Assembly (NCBI RefSeq): GCF_020166335.1
Contig: NZ_JAIUJR010000001.1
Span: 62,001 to 126,000, forward strand
Source of the DNA: Winogradskyella alexanderae
Lineage (GTDB): Bacteria; Bacteroidota; Bacteroidia; Flavobacteriales; Flavobacteriaceae
Length of the DNA: 64,000 nt
Direction: 5' to 3'
In this document: one piece after another, positions 1 to 9,581 of the stretch
Position numbering within the stretch: the first letter of the stretch is position 1
How the letters are laid out: every line of letters starts with the position of its first letter
Program-made: the position numbers and the translations under genes
Notes under the pieces: model-generated
Told to the model about the DNA's origin: nothing
The model's input: the letters and a program-made list of their open reading frames with translations, nothing else
Databases searched by the model: none

Positions 1-289
1 CCTTTTTTAATATACCTGAAACAATCCCATCAAAATTGAGTTCTCTGCATAACGCAATGTCCTTTTGCATCTGCTCAAATTCCTCAGCGGTATAGATAAA
101 ATTACCTGACCTTGGTCGGATTAATATATGGATTGGAATATGAAGTTTTTCTTTTACTAATCGTAGTAATCCATACGACGGTGTTAGTCCACCAACTGAT
201 AATTCCTGACAAAGTTCAATACGATGGGCACCAGCCTCTTGTGCATTTTTTGCAGATTGAAACGAATTGGCACAAATTTCTAATAGCAT
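1..289 (-). CDS. cutC: CutC family protein (3' part lies outside the window)
   Basis: This is the N-terminal 96 residues of a CutC-family TIM-barrel protein; the gene runs off the left edge. The translation begins MLLEICANSFQSAKNAQ and carries the family blocks AGAHRIELCQ, SVGGLTPSYG and HILIRPRSGNF, which are typical of CutC. The start is ATG at 289-287, one base after the TGA stop of the hexosaminidase gene (TGA-T-ATG), so the two genes should be one transcript. CutC was named for copper tolerance in E. coli, but its biochemical role is unsettled. Here it is co-transcribed with glycan-degrading enzymes rather than copper genes, which suggests a sugar-related role; that is inference. The family call is secure and the function is not. 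Confidence 0.88.
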   Translation of the reverse strand, partial: MLLEICANSFQSAKNAQEAGAHRIELCQELSVGGLTPSYGLLRLVKEKLHIPIHILIRPRSGNFIYTAEEFEQMQKDIALCRELNFDGIVSGILKK

Positions 290-290
290 A

Positions 291-2585
291 TCAGTTTATA
301 ATAATTTCATCTATAAATGTCCATGCCTTATTTCCTGATCCCTGTTTTCCTTCTGGAATTATCCCATAATTTGGAACTATAAGCTCAATAGATCTCACCT
401 TAACATCAAGTGCTTTTGGCGTTTTAAATTCGTAATCGAAATCAATCAAAACATCGTCTCGTGCATCAACCGATATCTGATCCGTTACTATGGTCCCATC
501 GTCTAAAACAAATTGTAATTTTACTTCTTTTGGTGCATAGATCCATTGGCCATTACCATTGTAAAACCTAGTGCTGATATAATTGACCTCTTTGTTTTTA
601 CCTAAATCAATAGATACAGAAATATCCTCACCCCAAAAGCCTAACCATTCTTTATCGCCATAGCGACTATCACTTCCGCTGATACCATTTACTAATCCTA
701 TGGCACCACTACCAGCATAAGCCTTGTGGGGTTGTTTATTTATTTCAATCTTTGAACCAACAGCTTTATGAAGCTTGATTTCTTGAGTAAAAATTGTACC
801 CAATTTTTCATCACCACCATAAACTTGGGCCTTAATGGTTGTAGAATTTGAAATAGGGATTTTTTCTGAATACATTATTGAGCTAGAACTAGGTTCAGTA
901 CCATCTGTAGTATATCGGATTGATTTATTTTTAGACTGTGTTTTTAACTCAAAGAAAGACAAGCCTTCTTCCGATGACATATTTCCTTCAATTTCATATA
1001 AGTGATTTGCATAATTTATATCTAAGGCATCTAATCTGTTGTGAAAATATTCTACTCGAGTAACAAAATCTTCATAGTTCTTATCTTTAGTATTAGACCA
1101 TACCACTTCACTCATGGCTAATATCCTGGGAAATGCCATATATTCTACTTGGTCTTCATTCGGCATATACTCAGTCCAAACATTTCCTTGAGCGCCCAGA
1201 ACATATTTTGATTCTTCTTTTGTCAATTCCTCTGGAATAGGATTAAAACTATATACCTTTTCTAGCGGTAAAAAACCACCAATTGCTATGGGCTCATTAT
1301 AATTCTCAGATTGGTAATAATCAAAGTAGCAATGCGATGTTGGCGTCATAACAACATTATGACCAGCTTTTGCAGCTTCAATTGCTCCATCCATACCACG
1401 CCAAGACATTACCGTAGCATTTGGTGCCAATCCGCCTTCGAGAATTTCATCCCAACCAATAATTTGCTTACCCTTAGTGTTAATGTATCTTTCCATTCGA
1501 GCTATGAAATAACTCTGTAAACCATGTTCGTCTTTTAAACCTTTTTGTTTAATCAAATCCTGACAATGATCACAGTTTTTCCAGCGTGTTTTAGGTGCTT
1601 CATCGCCTCCAATATGGATATACTTTCCTGGAAACAGTTCAATTACCTCATCGATTACATCCTCTAAAAATTTAAAGGTAGTTTCACTTGGGCAGTAGAC
1701 TTCCTCAAAAACACCCCATTTTTTTGCAGCTTCAACTTGTTCTCCTGTACATCCTAATTCCGGATAGGCGGCTATTGCCGCCTGACTATGGCCAGGCATC
1801 TCAATTTCTGGAATTATAGTTACAAATCGATTATTGGCATAAGAAACAACTTCTTTGATTTCTTCTTGTGAATAAAATCCACCATATCGCTTTCCATCAA
1901 AATTATGGGGTTGATCGCTATAATGACCGACCAAAGTTTCATTTCTAAATGCCGCTACCGTTTGTAGCTTTGGATACTTCTTAATTTCTATACGCCAACC
2001 TTGATCTTCAGTCAAATGCCAATGAAAGCTATTCATCTTAAGCATCGCTAGAGCATCAATGTATTTCTTTATAAAATCTACAGAATACATATGTCTCCCA
2101 ACATCCAAGTGCATACCACGATACCCAAACGCTGGACTGTCTTCAATGGTTACTGTTGGTATTTTAAAGTGCTTAGGGCCTTTACCTTTTTCAATCGAAA
2201 CAGGCATTAATTGCCTTAAAGTCTGTACTGCATAAAATGCACCTCTGTCATTATTTGCCTCAATTCTAATTTTTGATTTTGAAACAGTTAAACGATAAGC
2301 CTCTTCATTTAACATCGTGTCTTTTAAAAACTCGATATCGCTACCCGATTTTAAATCCAGTCCTGTTCCATCCTTTATAAAGCTCCGAAGAAAATCAGAA
2401 CTAACAGTAAATGATATATTTGAATTTAGAGTCGTTGCACTGTTAAGCGTAAACATCCCATCATTAACCACTACAGATTTTGGAATGGGGATTATTGCTA
2501 TGTCCTCAGTCTTGGTGTTCTGTTGTTTACAAGCAGTACATAACAGCAATAAAATACAAAGGCTTAGGAAGGTCTTGAGTTGCAT
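291..2585 (-). CDS. GH20 beta-N-acetylhexosaminidase, lipoprotein
   Basis: A 764-aa glycoside hydrolase family 20 enzyme that should remove terminal beta-linked GlcNAc or GalNAc from glycans. The N-terminus is a lipoprotein signal with lipobox LCTAC (Cys19), so it is anchored in the periplasm or at the surface. A GH20 N-terminal domain covers roughly residues 30-150. The catalytic barrel (about 155-505) contains the HIGGDEAP motif with the Asp328-Glu329 pair that in this family stabilises the oxazolinium intermediate and acts as acid/base. A chitobiase-like segment (RYTTDGTEPS, near 560) and a C-terminal discoidin-like domain (about 625-764), possibly sugar binding, follow. The gene is divergent from the GH92 gene, with only 39 bp between starts, and is followed by cutC after one base. 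The exact substrate cannot be read from sequence. Confidence 0.95.
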   Translation of the reverse strand: MQLKTFLSLCILLLLCTACKQQNTKTEDIAIIPIPKSVVVNDGMFTLNSATTLNSNISFTVSSDFLRSFIKDGTGLDLKSGSDIEFLKDTMLNEEAYRLTVSKSKIRIEANNDRGAFYAVQTLRQLMPVSIEKGKGPKHFKIPTVTIEDSPAFGYRGMHLDVGRHMYSVDFIKKYIDALAMLKMNSFHWHLTEDQGWRIEIKKYPKLQTVAAFRNETLVGHYSDQPHNFDGKRYGGFYSQEEIKEVVSYANNRFVTIIPEIEMPGHSQAAIAAYPELGCTGEQVEAAKKWGVFEEVYCPSETTFKFLEDVIDEVIELFPGKYIHIGGDEAPKTRWKNCDHCQDLIKQKGLKDEHGLQSYFIARMERYINTKGKQIIGWDEILEGGLAPNATVMSWRGMDGAIEAAKAGHNVVMTPTSHCYFDYYQSENYNEPIAIGGFLPLEKVYSFNPIPEELTKEESKYVLGAQGNVWTEYMPNEDQVEYMAFPRILAMSEVVWSNTKDKNYEDFVTRVEYFHNRLDALDINYANHLYEIEGNMSSEEGLSFFELKTQSKNKSIRYTTDGTEPSSSSIMYSEKIPISNSTTIKAQVYGGDEKLGTIFTQEIKLHKAVGSKIEINKQPHKAYAGSGAIGLVNGISGSDSRYGDKEWLGFWGEDISVSIDLGKNKEVNYISTRFYNGNGQWIYAPKEVKLQFVLDDGTIVTDQISVDARDDVLIDFDYEFKTPKALDVKVRSIELIVPNYGIIPEGKQGSGNKAWTFIDEIIIN

Positions 2586-2624
2586 TTTAGTATATTAGAT
2601 GGATTAAATTTAGGAATCTTTTTC

Positions 2625-5570
2625 ATGAACTTTAAGCCAACCTTTGTTTTTATTATTCTTACCTCATTCTTAAGTTGTAAAGAATCTTCTACAATCACCA
2701 AAGCAGAAAAAGACCAACCACTAATTAATTACGTCAATACTTTTATCGGAACGGGTGGTCATGGCCATACCTATCCTGGTGCAACACTGCCATTTGGAAT
2801 GATGCAATTAAGTCCAGATACACGACTCGAAGGTTGGGATGGATGCTCAGGATACCACTATACGGATAGTTATATCTATGGCTTTTCGCATACACATTTA
2901 AGCGGTACTGGAATTAGTGATTATGGTGATGTTTTACTTATGCCAACTAATAGTATTAATTTCAACAATGGTGCAAACGGAAAACCAGGATATAGAGCAC
3001 ATTTTAGTCATGAATATGAGAGTGCTTCACCTGGTTATTATAAGGTAAAACTAGATTCTACGAATATCGATGTGGAATTGACTGTATCACTGCGAAGCGG
3101 TATTCATAAATATCGATATCCCTCAGAAGATAACCAATATCTCGTCTTAGATCTTGAACATAGAGACAAACTTCTAGACTACAAAATTCAAAGACTCAAT
3201 GATTATGAAATCAATGGTTATCGTCATTCCTCAGCTTGGGCAAAAGATCAACGTTTGTATTATCATTTAAAGTTTTCGCATCCAATAAGTGACATTGTTT
3301 ACGATGAAGGCGATGGTATTCCGGTGGTAAAAAACTACAAATTTGAAAGTAAAAAAGCGGTTTTAAAGTTTGATAACCCAAATAATGAACCTGTCGTAAT
3401 TAAGGTTGGAATTTCGGCTGTTGACGAACAAGGTGCAAAAGACAACCTAAATGCCGAAATAGGAAATAAATCCTTTGATACTGTTAAAAAAGAAGCGGAA
3501 GATTACTGGGAAAGCCAGCTTAATAAAATAGTTGTTGAAAGTGATGCTATTGATAAAAAAACCAACTTCTACACCGCATTGTACCATACAATGATTGCTC
3601 CAAATCGCTACCAGGATGTTGATGGCCGCTACAGAGGTATGGACTTAAATATTCATCATGCAGATTTCGATTATTACACCGTCTTTTCTCTTTGGGATAC
3701 GTATAGAGCGGCCCATCCACTGTATACCTTAATTGAACAAGATCGTACCAATCATTTCATTAATACATTTTTAGCAAAATACGATGAAGGTGGGATTATG
3801 CCTATGTGGGATTTGTCCGCAAATTATACCGATTGTATGATTGGCTATCACGCAGTACCAGTTATCGCTGATGCTTATTTAAAAGGCATAAAAAATTATG
3901 ATGCTGAAAAGGCCCTTGATGCCATGAAGCATTCTGCCACAAGAAATAAATTTGGCTTGGAGGCTTACAAAAGATATGGGTTTATTCCAGTTGATGAAGA
4001 AAGTGAATCGGTTTCAAAAACTTTAGAATATGCTTATGATGATTGGACGATTGCTCAAATGGCAAAGAAATTGGGCAAAGTGGACGATTACAAAACTTAT
4101 ATTCAACGTGCTCAGTACTATAAAAATGTATTCGACCCAGAATCTAAATTTATGAGAGGGCGTTTCAGAAACACCTGGTTCTCCCCATTTGATCCTTACG
4201 AGGTTAATTTTAATTATACCGAAGCTAACGCCTGGCAATATAGTTTTTATGTCCCTCAAGATATTAATGGATTCATGAACTTACTTGGAGGACCCGAAGC
4301 TCTTGAAACTCAATTGGATGAATTATTCACTGCAAAATCTGAAACTTCGGGCAGAGATCAGGCAGATATCACAGGGTTAATTGGGCAATATGCACATGGC
4401 AATGAACCAAGTCATCACATGGCGTACTTATACAATTTTGTTGGCCGACCAGACAAAACTCAAGAACGTGTTTATGAGATTTTGACTCAACTTTACAAAA
4501 ACGAGCCTGACGGAATTTCAGGAAATGAAGATTGTGGTCAGATGAGTGCTTGGTATGTATTTTCATCCATGGGATTTTATCCTGTAACTCCGGGAAATAA
4601 TCAATATATCATAGGAGTACCATTTTTTGATAAAGCTTCTATTAATCTTGAAAATGGTAATGTATTTACCATTAAAACTTATGACCTTAGCGAAACCAAC
4701 AGATATATCGACTATGTGTATTTGAATGGTGAAAAATTGCATCGCACTTATCTCATGCACGATGAAATAATGGATGGTGGAACCTTAGAATTCTATATGA
4801 CTGATAATGCTGCAGTATGGGGAAGTAGAGATAGACAACGACCAACTACCGAAATTACGGACCATATTATTTTGCCATCGCCTTACATTGAAAAGGGTAA
4901 TATTACGTTTAGGGATTCGACACAAGTCGTTTTAAACACCTCAGAGGACGATGCGAAAATCTACTTTGCATTAAATGGTCAAGACTTTGAATTGTATGAG
5001 GAACCATTCCTCATTACCGAAAATTCAGAAGTAAAACTCTATTCTGAAAAAGGCAATTTAAAAAGCCCAGTACTAACTACGCCTTTTTTTAAAATAAATC
5101 CCAACCTGAGTATAAAATTAGAAAGTGAGTATGCCAACCAATACGCGGCCGGTGGTAATGATGCGCTTATTGATGGTATTAGAAGTACCAAAAACTACAG
5201 AACAGGAAGTTGGCAAGGCTATTGGAATACAGATCTCATTGCAACAGTAGATTTAGGTTCAGTAAAACCAATTTATAATTTAGAAGTGAATTTTTTAAGA
5301 GATCAAGGGGCATGGATATTTTTACCAAAGGCTGTTGATATTTTCACGTCCGTTGATGGAAATAATTTTCAAAAACAGATGACTTGGAAATTTAATGCAG
5401 AAGGTAAAAACGAGACAATTGATATAGAAACAGTCCACCTTTCAAAATTAGGTGAAGCAAGATTTGTAAAAATCATTGCAAAAAAACTTGGTGATTTACC
5501 AGAATGGCATATCGGTCATCCAATGAATGGTAAAAGTTGGATATTTGTTGATGAAATATCTATTGAGTAA
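2625..5570 (+). CDS. GH92 family alpha-mannosidase, lipoprotein
   Basis: A 981-aa GH92 enzyme, a family of calcium-dependent exo-alpha-mannosidases acting on N-glycan and other mannosides. I place the start at ATG 2625 rather than the in-frame codon at 2580, because it gives a clean lipoprotein signal (MNFKPTFVFIILTSFLSCK, lipobox FLSC) and avoids overlap with the divergent GH20 start. Family blocks are visible: GTGGHGHTYPGATLPFG near residue 45, GNEPSHH at 592-598 (the segment bearing the catalytic acid in characterised members) and GNEDCGQMSAWY from 633. The C-terminus carries a chitobiase-like segment and a discoidin-like domain (about 840-981) with the WIFVDEISIE ending, resembling the end of the neighbouring GH20. 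The sugar transporter follows 15 bp downstream, so the two are probably co-transcribed. Linkage specificity is not predictable here. Confidence 0.95.
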   Translation: MNFKPTFVFIILTSFLSCKESSTITKAEKDQPLINYVNTFIGTGGHGHTYPGATLPFGMMQLSPDTRLEGWDGCSGYHYTDSYIYGFSHTHLSGTGISDYGDVLLMPTNSINFNNGANGKPGYRAHFSHEYESASPGYYKVKLDSTNIDVELTVSLRSGIHKYRYPSEDNQYLVLDLEHRDKLLDYKIQRLNDYEINGYRHSSAWAKDQRLYYHLKFSHPISDIVYDEGDGIPVVKNYKFESKKAVLKFDNPNNEPVVIKVGISAVDEQGAKDNLNAEIGNKSFDTVKKEAEDYWESQLNKIVVESDAIDKKTNFYTALYHTMIAPNRYQDVDGRYRGMDLNIHHADFDYYTVFSLWDTYRAAHPLYTLIEQDRTNHFINTFLAKYDEGGIMPMWDLSANYTDCMIGYHAVPVIADAYLKGIKNYDAEKALDAMKHSATRNKFGLEAYKRYGFIPVDEESESVSKTLEYAYDDWTIAQMAKKLGKVDDYKTYIQRAQYYKNVFDPESKFMRGRFRNTWFSPFDPYEVNFNYTEANAWQYSFYVPQDINGFMNLLGGPEALETQLDELFTAKSETSGRDQADITGLIGQYAHGNEPSHHMAYLYNFVGRPDKTQERVYEILTQLYKNEPDGISGNEDCGQMSAWYVFSSMGFYPVTPGNNQYIIGVPFFDKASINLENGNVFTIKTYDLSETNRYIDYVYLNGEKLHRTYLMHDEIMDGGTLEFYMTDNAAVWGSRDRQRPTTEITDHIILPSPYIEKGNITFRDSTQVVLNTSEDDAKIYFALNGQDFELYEEPFLITENSEVKLYSEKGNLKSPVLTTPFFKINPNLSIKLESEYANQYAAGGNDALIDGIRSTKNYRTGSWQGYWNTDLIATVDLGSVKPIYNLEVNFLRDQGAWIFLPKAVDIFTSVDGNNFQKQMTWKFNAEGKNETIDIETVHLSKLGEARFVKIIAKKLGDLPEWHIGHPMNGKSWIFVDEISIE

Positions 5571-5585
5571 TAAAACCAACTAAAA

Positions 5586-6893
5586 ATGAATCAATCTAAA
5601 TCCTATCGCTCATCTTTTATCCTGTTAACTACCCTTTTCTTTTTATGGGGTTTTATTACAGTACTTGTAGATTCTCTTATTCCAAGACTTAGAGAATTAT
5701 TTACGCTTACCTATTTTCAAGCCGGAATGGTTCAGTTCGCATTTTTTGGAGCCTACTTTTTACTATCCATACCAGCTAGTTATATTCTCTCAAAGATTGG
5801 ATATAAACGAGGAATTATTCTAGGATTGTTTACCATGGCTTTGGGTTGTCTGTTATTTTATCCTGCAGCATCCTTTCGTGTTTTTGGTATATTTATGTTG
5901 GCTTATTTCATACTGGCTGGTGGCATGACAATTTTACAAGTTGCCGCTAATCCTTATGTTGCTGTATTGGGTTCTGAAGATGGTGCTTCTAGTCGTTTGA
6001 ACTTATCCCAAGCTTTCAATTCATTAGGTACAGCAATTGCTCCTGCTGTCGGTGCCTTGTTTATCTTAAGCGATACCATAAAATCAAAAGAGGAAATTGC
6101 TTCACTATCTGCAAATGCAAAAGAAACCTATCTGGCAAATGAAGCTTCAGCCGTACAAAACCCATTTCTTGGTTTGGCTGTGTTTATTTTAGCCATTGCT
6201 GGTATATTCTTTTTTGCAAAGCTTCCAAAGCTAATAAGTGAAACTTATACAGGCACATATTTTGAAGCCTTCAAACAAAAAAACTTGATGCTAGGTGTCC
6301 TTGGAATTTTCTTTTATGTCGGTGCCGAAGTAGCCATAGGCAGTTATTTAGTCAACTACTTTCTGGATATGAACATGGTAGATGTCATAAAAAATAACAA
6401 CTTGATGAAGTCTATTGCCGAAAGTATTCTTAACTCAGGACTTACTGAAAACGACAACAAAGCTATTGTTGGTGTATTTGTGACATTCTACTGGTCTGGC
6501 GCTATGGTTGGTAGGTTTATTGGATCTTATTTAACTAAAATCATGAAGCCTGGTAAAGTCCTGGGCATATTTGCTACATTGGCCATTTCACTTATCCTTG
6601 TATCAGTAAGTACTACTGGATTAGTTAGTATGTGGAGTATTTTAGCTGTTGGGCTTTTCAACTCAATAATGTTCCCAACTATTTTCACTTTAGCCATTGA
6701 TGGAATTGGTGAATTAAAACCAAAAGGTTCAGGATTATTATGCACTGCCATTGTAGGTGGCGCTATCATTCCTCCTTTATATGGGAAATTTACGGATAAT
6801 TTCGGATTTAAAATTGCACTACTATTTATTGTCTTGTGTTACACCTACATTTTATGGTACGGTTATAGAAACTCAAAAAAAACAACAGCATGA
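5586..6893 (+). CDS. FucP-type sugar MFS transporter
   Basis: A 435-aa inner-membrane transporter of the major facilitator superfamily, in the fucose/glucose/galactose permease group. About twelve hydrophobic segments are visible. Family features include FFLWGFITVLVDSLIPRL at the N-terminus, SKIGYKRGI in the loop after helix 2, and LAGGMTILQVAANPYVAVLG in helix 4. It should import a monosaccharide by proton symport. From its neighbours (mannosidase, hexosaminidase, glycosylasparaginase), mannose or GlcNAc is the most plausible substrate, but this is inferred from context. The gene starts 15 bp after the GH92 stop and its own stop overlaps the next start by four bases (ATGA), consistent with translational coupling in a three-gene operon. 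Confidence 0.92.
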   Translation: MNQSKSYRSSFILLTTLFFLWGFITVLVDSLIPRLRELFTLTYFQAGMVQFAFFGAYFLLSIPASYILSKIGYKRGIILGLFTMALGCLLFYPAASFRVFGIFMLAYFILAGGMTILQVAANPYVAVLGSEDGASSRLNLSQAFNSLGTAIAPAVGALFILSDTIKSKEEIASLSANAKETYLANEASAVQNPFLGLAVFILAIAGIFFFAKLPKLISETYTGTYFEAFKQKNLMLGVLGIFFYVGAEVAIGSYLVNYFLDMNMVDVIKNNNLMKSIAESILNSGLTENDNKAIVGVFVTFYWSGAMVGRFIGSYLTKIMKPGKVLGIFATLAISLILVSVSTTGLVSMWSILAVGLFNSIMFPTIFTLAIDGIGELKPKGSGLLCTAIVGGAIIPPLYGKFTDNFGFKIALLFIVLCYTYILWYGYRNSKKTTA

Positions 6894-7906
6894 ATCGACG
6901 AAAATTTATAAAAAATGCATCGCTTTCAGGTGTAGGTATTGCTCTAGGTAATACTTTGATGTCTTGTAAAGAGACCCCTGAAACTCAATCAGAAATTGCT
7001 TTAGAAAATTCGGCAAATGGATCTTTGCCCTTAGTTATTGCAACTTGGCATGTTGAAAATGCTACAGCCAAAGCAATGGAAGTATTGCAATCTGGCGGAT
7101 CATCTTTGGATGCTGTAGAACAAGGATGTATGGTCGAAGAAGCTAATGAAAAAGGACAATCGGTCGGCAAGGGTGGCTTGCCGGATAGAGATGGAAATGT
7201 AACCTTGGATGCCTGTATTATGGACAAATATGGCAACTGTGGTTCTGTTGTATTTCTTAAAGACATCAAACATGCTGTTTCTGTTGCGCGCAAGGTAATG
7301 GAGGATACACCTCACGTAATGCTTGCTGGCGATGGTGCTAAACAATTTGCCATCTCAAAAGGCTTTGAAGTTGAAAATCTTTTAACCGAAGCATCAAAGA
7401 AAGCTTGGGAGGAATGGAAAGTTAAAAGCGAATATAAACCCATCATCAATATTGAAAATCATGATACTATTGGTATGCTTGCCATTGACAAAAACGGCGA
7501 TATATCAGGTGCCTGCACCACTAGTGGTCTTGCGTACAAAATGGCTGGACGTGTAGGTGATTCACCCATTATTGGTTCTGGATTATTTGTAGATAATGAG
7601 ATTGGTGCATGTGTAGCAACAGGTCTCGGTGAAGAGGTAGTTAAAACTGTAGGTAGCTTTTTGGTTGTGGAGTTAATGCGTCAAGGCAAATCGCCACAAC
7701 AAGCCTGCGAAGAAGCTATTGGTAGAATTGTAAATAAACCAAATAGCAACTACAAAGACTTCCAAGTTGGTTATATCGCGGTGAATAAACAAGGTGAAAC
7801 AGGCAGTTACTCCATCCATCAATGGTTTAGCATGACTAAGTTTCAAGATGGTAAAAATGAGCAAATACAGTCTGACTTTTATAATAAAGCTAAAACCACT
7901 TTATAA
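6890..7906 (+). CDS. N4-(beta-N-acetylglucosaminyl)-L-asparaginase
   Basis: A 338-aa Ntn-hydrolase of the glycosylasparaginase family. It should cleave the GlcNAc-Asn bond left after an N-glycan and its peptide are trimmed, releasing GlcNAc and aspartate. The precursor is expected to self-cleave before the nucleophilic threonine in the motif NHDTIGM (Thr193), followed by DISGACTTSG and GRVGDSPIIGSG. The N-terminus MNRRKFIKNASLSGVG resembles a Tat signal and continues to a lipobox-like LMSC at residue 25, so export via Tat is likely, possibly as a lipoprotein. The start overlaps the transporter stop (ATGA). The 3' end overlaps the convergent aldehyde dehydrogenase by 17 bp. Length and motifs fit the bacterial enzyme, and its presence is the strongest pointer to N-glycans as the substrate of the locus. 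Confidence 0.93.
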   Translation: MNRRKFIKNASLSGVGIALGNTLMSCKETPETQSEIALENSANGSLPLVIATWHVENATAKAMEVLQSGGSSLDAVEQGCMVEEANEKGQSVGKGGLPDRDGNVTLDACIMDKYGNCGSVVFLKDIKHAVSVARKVMEDTPHVMLAGDGAKQFAISKGFEVENLLTEASKKAWEEWKVKSEYKPIINIENHDTIGMLAIDKNGDISGACTTSGLAYKMAGRVGDSPIIGSGLFVDNEIGACVATGLGEEVVKTVGSFLVVELMRQGKSPQQACEEAIGRIVNKPNSNYKDFQVGYIAVNKQGETGSYSIHQWFSMTKFQDGKNEQIQSDFYNKAKTTL

Positions 7907-9302
7907 CGAGCTTAGCCATTTTTTCTTTAAAGTCGTTGTAAGGAGGAAATAAAAACTCTGTCGCACCAAAAAAGTGTTGTTTAATAACGGCACGTTCATT
8001 ACTAAAGGCTTTAAAACCGAAGAAACCGTGGCTTTTTCCAATACCGCTATTATTAGTACCGCCAAAAGGTAAATTATGATTGGCATAATGAATAATATTA
8101 TTATTTACACAAGTACCTCCTGCCCTGGTATTAGAAATCACCTTGTTAATATTCGTTTTACTTTTACTGTAAATATAAAGTGCTAATGGACGTTCTTTAG
8201 AGTTAATGCAATCAATTGCTTCCTCTAATTCATTAAATGAAATAATCGGCATAATGGGTCCAAAGATTTCCTCATTCAACAATTTTGAGTCATGACTAAG
8301 GTCAGTTACAACAGTTGGCGCAATATATTTTGAATCTTCATTGTGTTCGCCCTCTAAAATGAATTTTGCATCGAGCGATTTTGCGTTTTCTAAATGCGCC
8401 ATTAAGCGTTTGTAATGCTTAGGTGTAACAATTCTTGCAAAAGCATTAGACGTTTCAGGGTTTTTAGAATAGAAGTGTTCAATCCAATTTAAACAGGCAT
8501 CGATAAATTGTGTTTTTACACTTTCTTGGATCAAAATATAATCTGGAGCGACACATATCTGGCCAGCGTTTAGAAACTTGCCCCAAACTATTTTTTTAGC
8601 TGCTTCTTTAATATTTGCACTCTCATCAATAACTGTAGGAGACTTACCTCCAAGTTCTAAAGTTACGGAAGCTAGGTTCTTGGCTGCAGCTGTCATAACA
8701 ATTTTCCCGACATTGGGTGAACCCGTAAAGAATATGTGATTAAATGGAAGTTCTAATAATTGAGTGGAAGTTTCAACTTCGCCTTCTATTAATGCGATTT
8801 CGTCCTCATCAAAAAGGTCATCAATAATCTTAGCCATCAATGCTGATGAGTTGGGTGTCATCTCTGACGGCTTTATTATAGCAGTATTTCCAGCAGCAAT
8901 TGCCGAAATTAAAGGACCAAAGGTGAGGTTAAAGGGAAAATTCCATGGCGATATGATTAAACAAACACCCTTAGGCTCATAAATATAGTATGAACTGGAA
9001 CCCAACAAAGACAAAGGTGTTTGAACCTTCTGCTTACGCATCCATTTGTGCAAATGCTTCTTCACATAGCGTATGTCACTCAGTATTTGATAGATTTCTG
9101 ACAGCTCTGACTCAATAATAGGTTTACCTAAATCCTTACTTAAAGCTTCTTTTATTTGCTCTCGATAAGTGATTTCTATCGCTCGACGAAGTGCATTTAA
9201 CTTCTTAACTCTCTCATTATAAGTACTTTGTGCAATGTTGAATTGATTAGCTTTTTGCTTTGTAAAAAGCCCAAAATATGGGTTTTTAGTAAATTGTGTC
9301 AT
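7890..9302 (-). CDS. Aldehyde dehydrogenase (class 3-like)
   Basis: A 470-aa NAD(P)-dependent aldehyde dehydrogenase oxidising an aldehyde to its acid. The cofactor and active-site motifs are intact: ISPWNFPF near the N-terminal third, LELGGKSP with the catalytic-base Glu216, and NAGQICVAPDY with the nucleophile Cys250. The length (about 470) and the C-terminal GKSHGFFGFKAFSNERAV segment fit the class 3/fatty-aldehyde branch, whose members often act on medium or long aliphatic aldehydes. The N-terminus has no signal peptide, so it is cytoplasmic unless the C-terminus binds membrane. It is convergent with and overlaps the glycosylasparaginase 3' end by 17 bp, so it is probably not functionally part of the glycan operon. 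Substrate unknown. Confidence 0.93.
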   Translation of the reverse strand: MTQFTKNPYFGLFTKQKANQFNIAQSTYNERVKKLNALRRAIEITYREQIKEALSKDLGKPIIESELSEIYQILSDIRYVKKHLHKWMRKQKVQTPLSLLGSSSYYIYEPKGVCLIISPWNFPFNLTFGPLISAIAAGNTAIIKPSEMTPNSSALMAKIIDDLFDEDEIALIEGEVETSTQLLELPFNHIFFTGSPNVGKIVMTAAAKNLASVTLELGGKSPTVIDESANIKEAAKKIVWGKFLNAGQICVAPDYILIQESVKTQFIDACLNWIEHFYSKNPETSNAFARIVTPKHYKRLMAHLENAKSLDAKFILEGEHNEDSKYIAPTVVTDLSHDSKLLNEEIFGPIMPIISFNELEEAIDCINSKERPLALYIYSKSKTNINKVISNTRAGGTCVNNNIIHYANHNLPFGGTNNSGIGKSHGFFGFKAFSNERAVIKQHFFGATEFLFPPYNDFKEKMAKLVIKWF

Positions 9303-9337
9303 AATTCGCTCTGATGTTTACTGGGATTCAAGCCGAT

Positions 9338-9463
9338 TTTGTGTATTTCATCGATGTTTTTGCATTTATTTATCCATTCATCCCTAAAAGAGATTATGTT
9401 ATCCTAAAAACAGCCTATTTTTGGGGGCTGCAGGCCCAATTTGTGTATTTCATCGATGTTTTT
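9338..9463. repeat. Pair of 24-bp exact direct repeats
   Basis: The same 24 bases occur at 9338-9361 and 9440-9463, 102 bp apart start to start. The core is TGTATTTCATCGATG, containing the palindrome ATCGAT, followed by a T run. After each copy there is also a looser shared stretch (TATTTATC, then TTCATCC). The pair lies between the aldehyde dehydrogenase start (9302, minus) and the small secreted protein (9582, plus), so it could be a regulatory site for either. I did not see further copies in the window. Confidence 0.8.
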
Positions 9464-9581
9464 TGCGACGCTAAACACGTTATCTATTTATCGTCTTGAT
9501 TCATCCAAAAAATTAAGTCCCTTCATCGTCTTTGTCATTTCTTTGTGTCGAAGTTAATAGAAAAAATATCTTCAAACAATT

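Noticed and set aside
112-369. 85-codon plus-strand ORF at the left edge
   Set aside because: It lies antisense across the cutC start and the GH20 end, both clear genes.
2580-2624. Upstream start of the GH92 gene
   Set aside because: It overlaps the divergent GH20 start and spoils the lipoprotein signal seen from ATG 2625.
9314-9499. Plus-strand ORF of 61 codons with a repeated FVYFIDVF
   Set aside because: The repeat in the peptide is only the 24-bp DNA repeat read in one frame. There is no convincing start context, signal or family.
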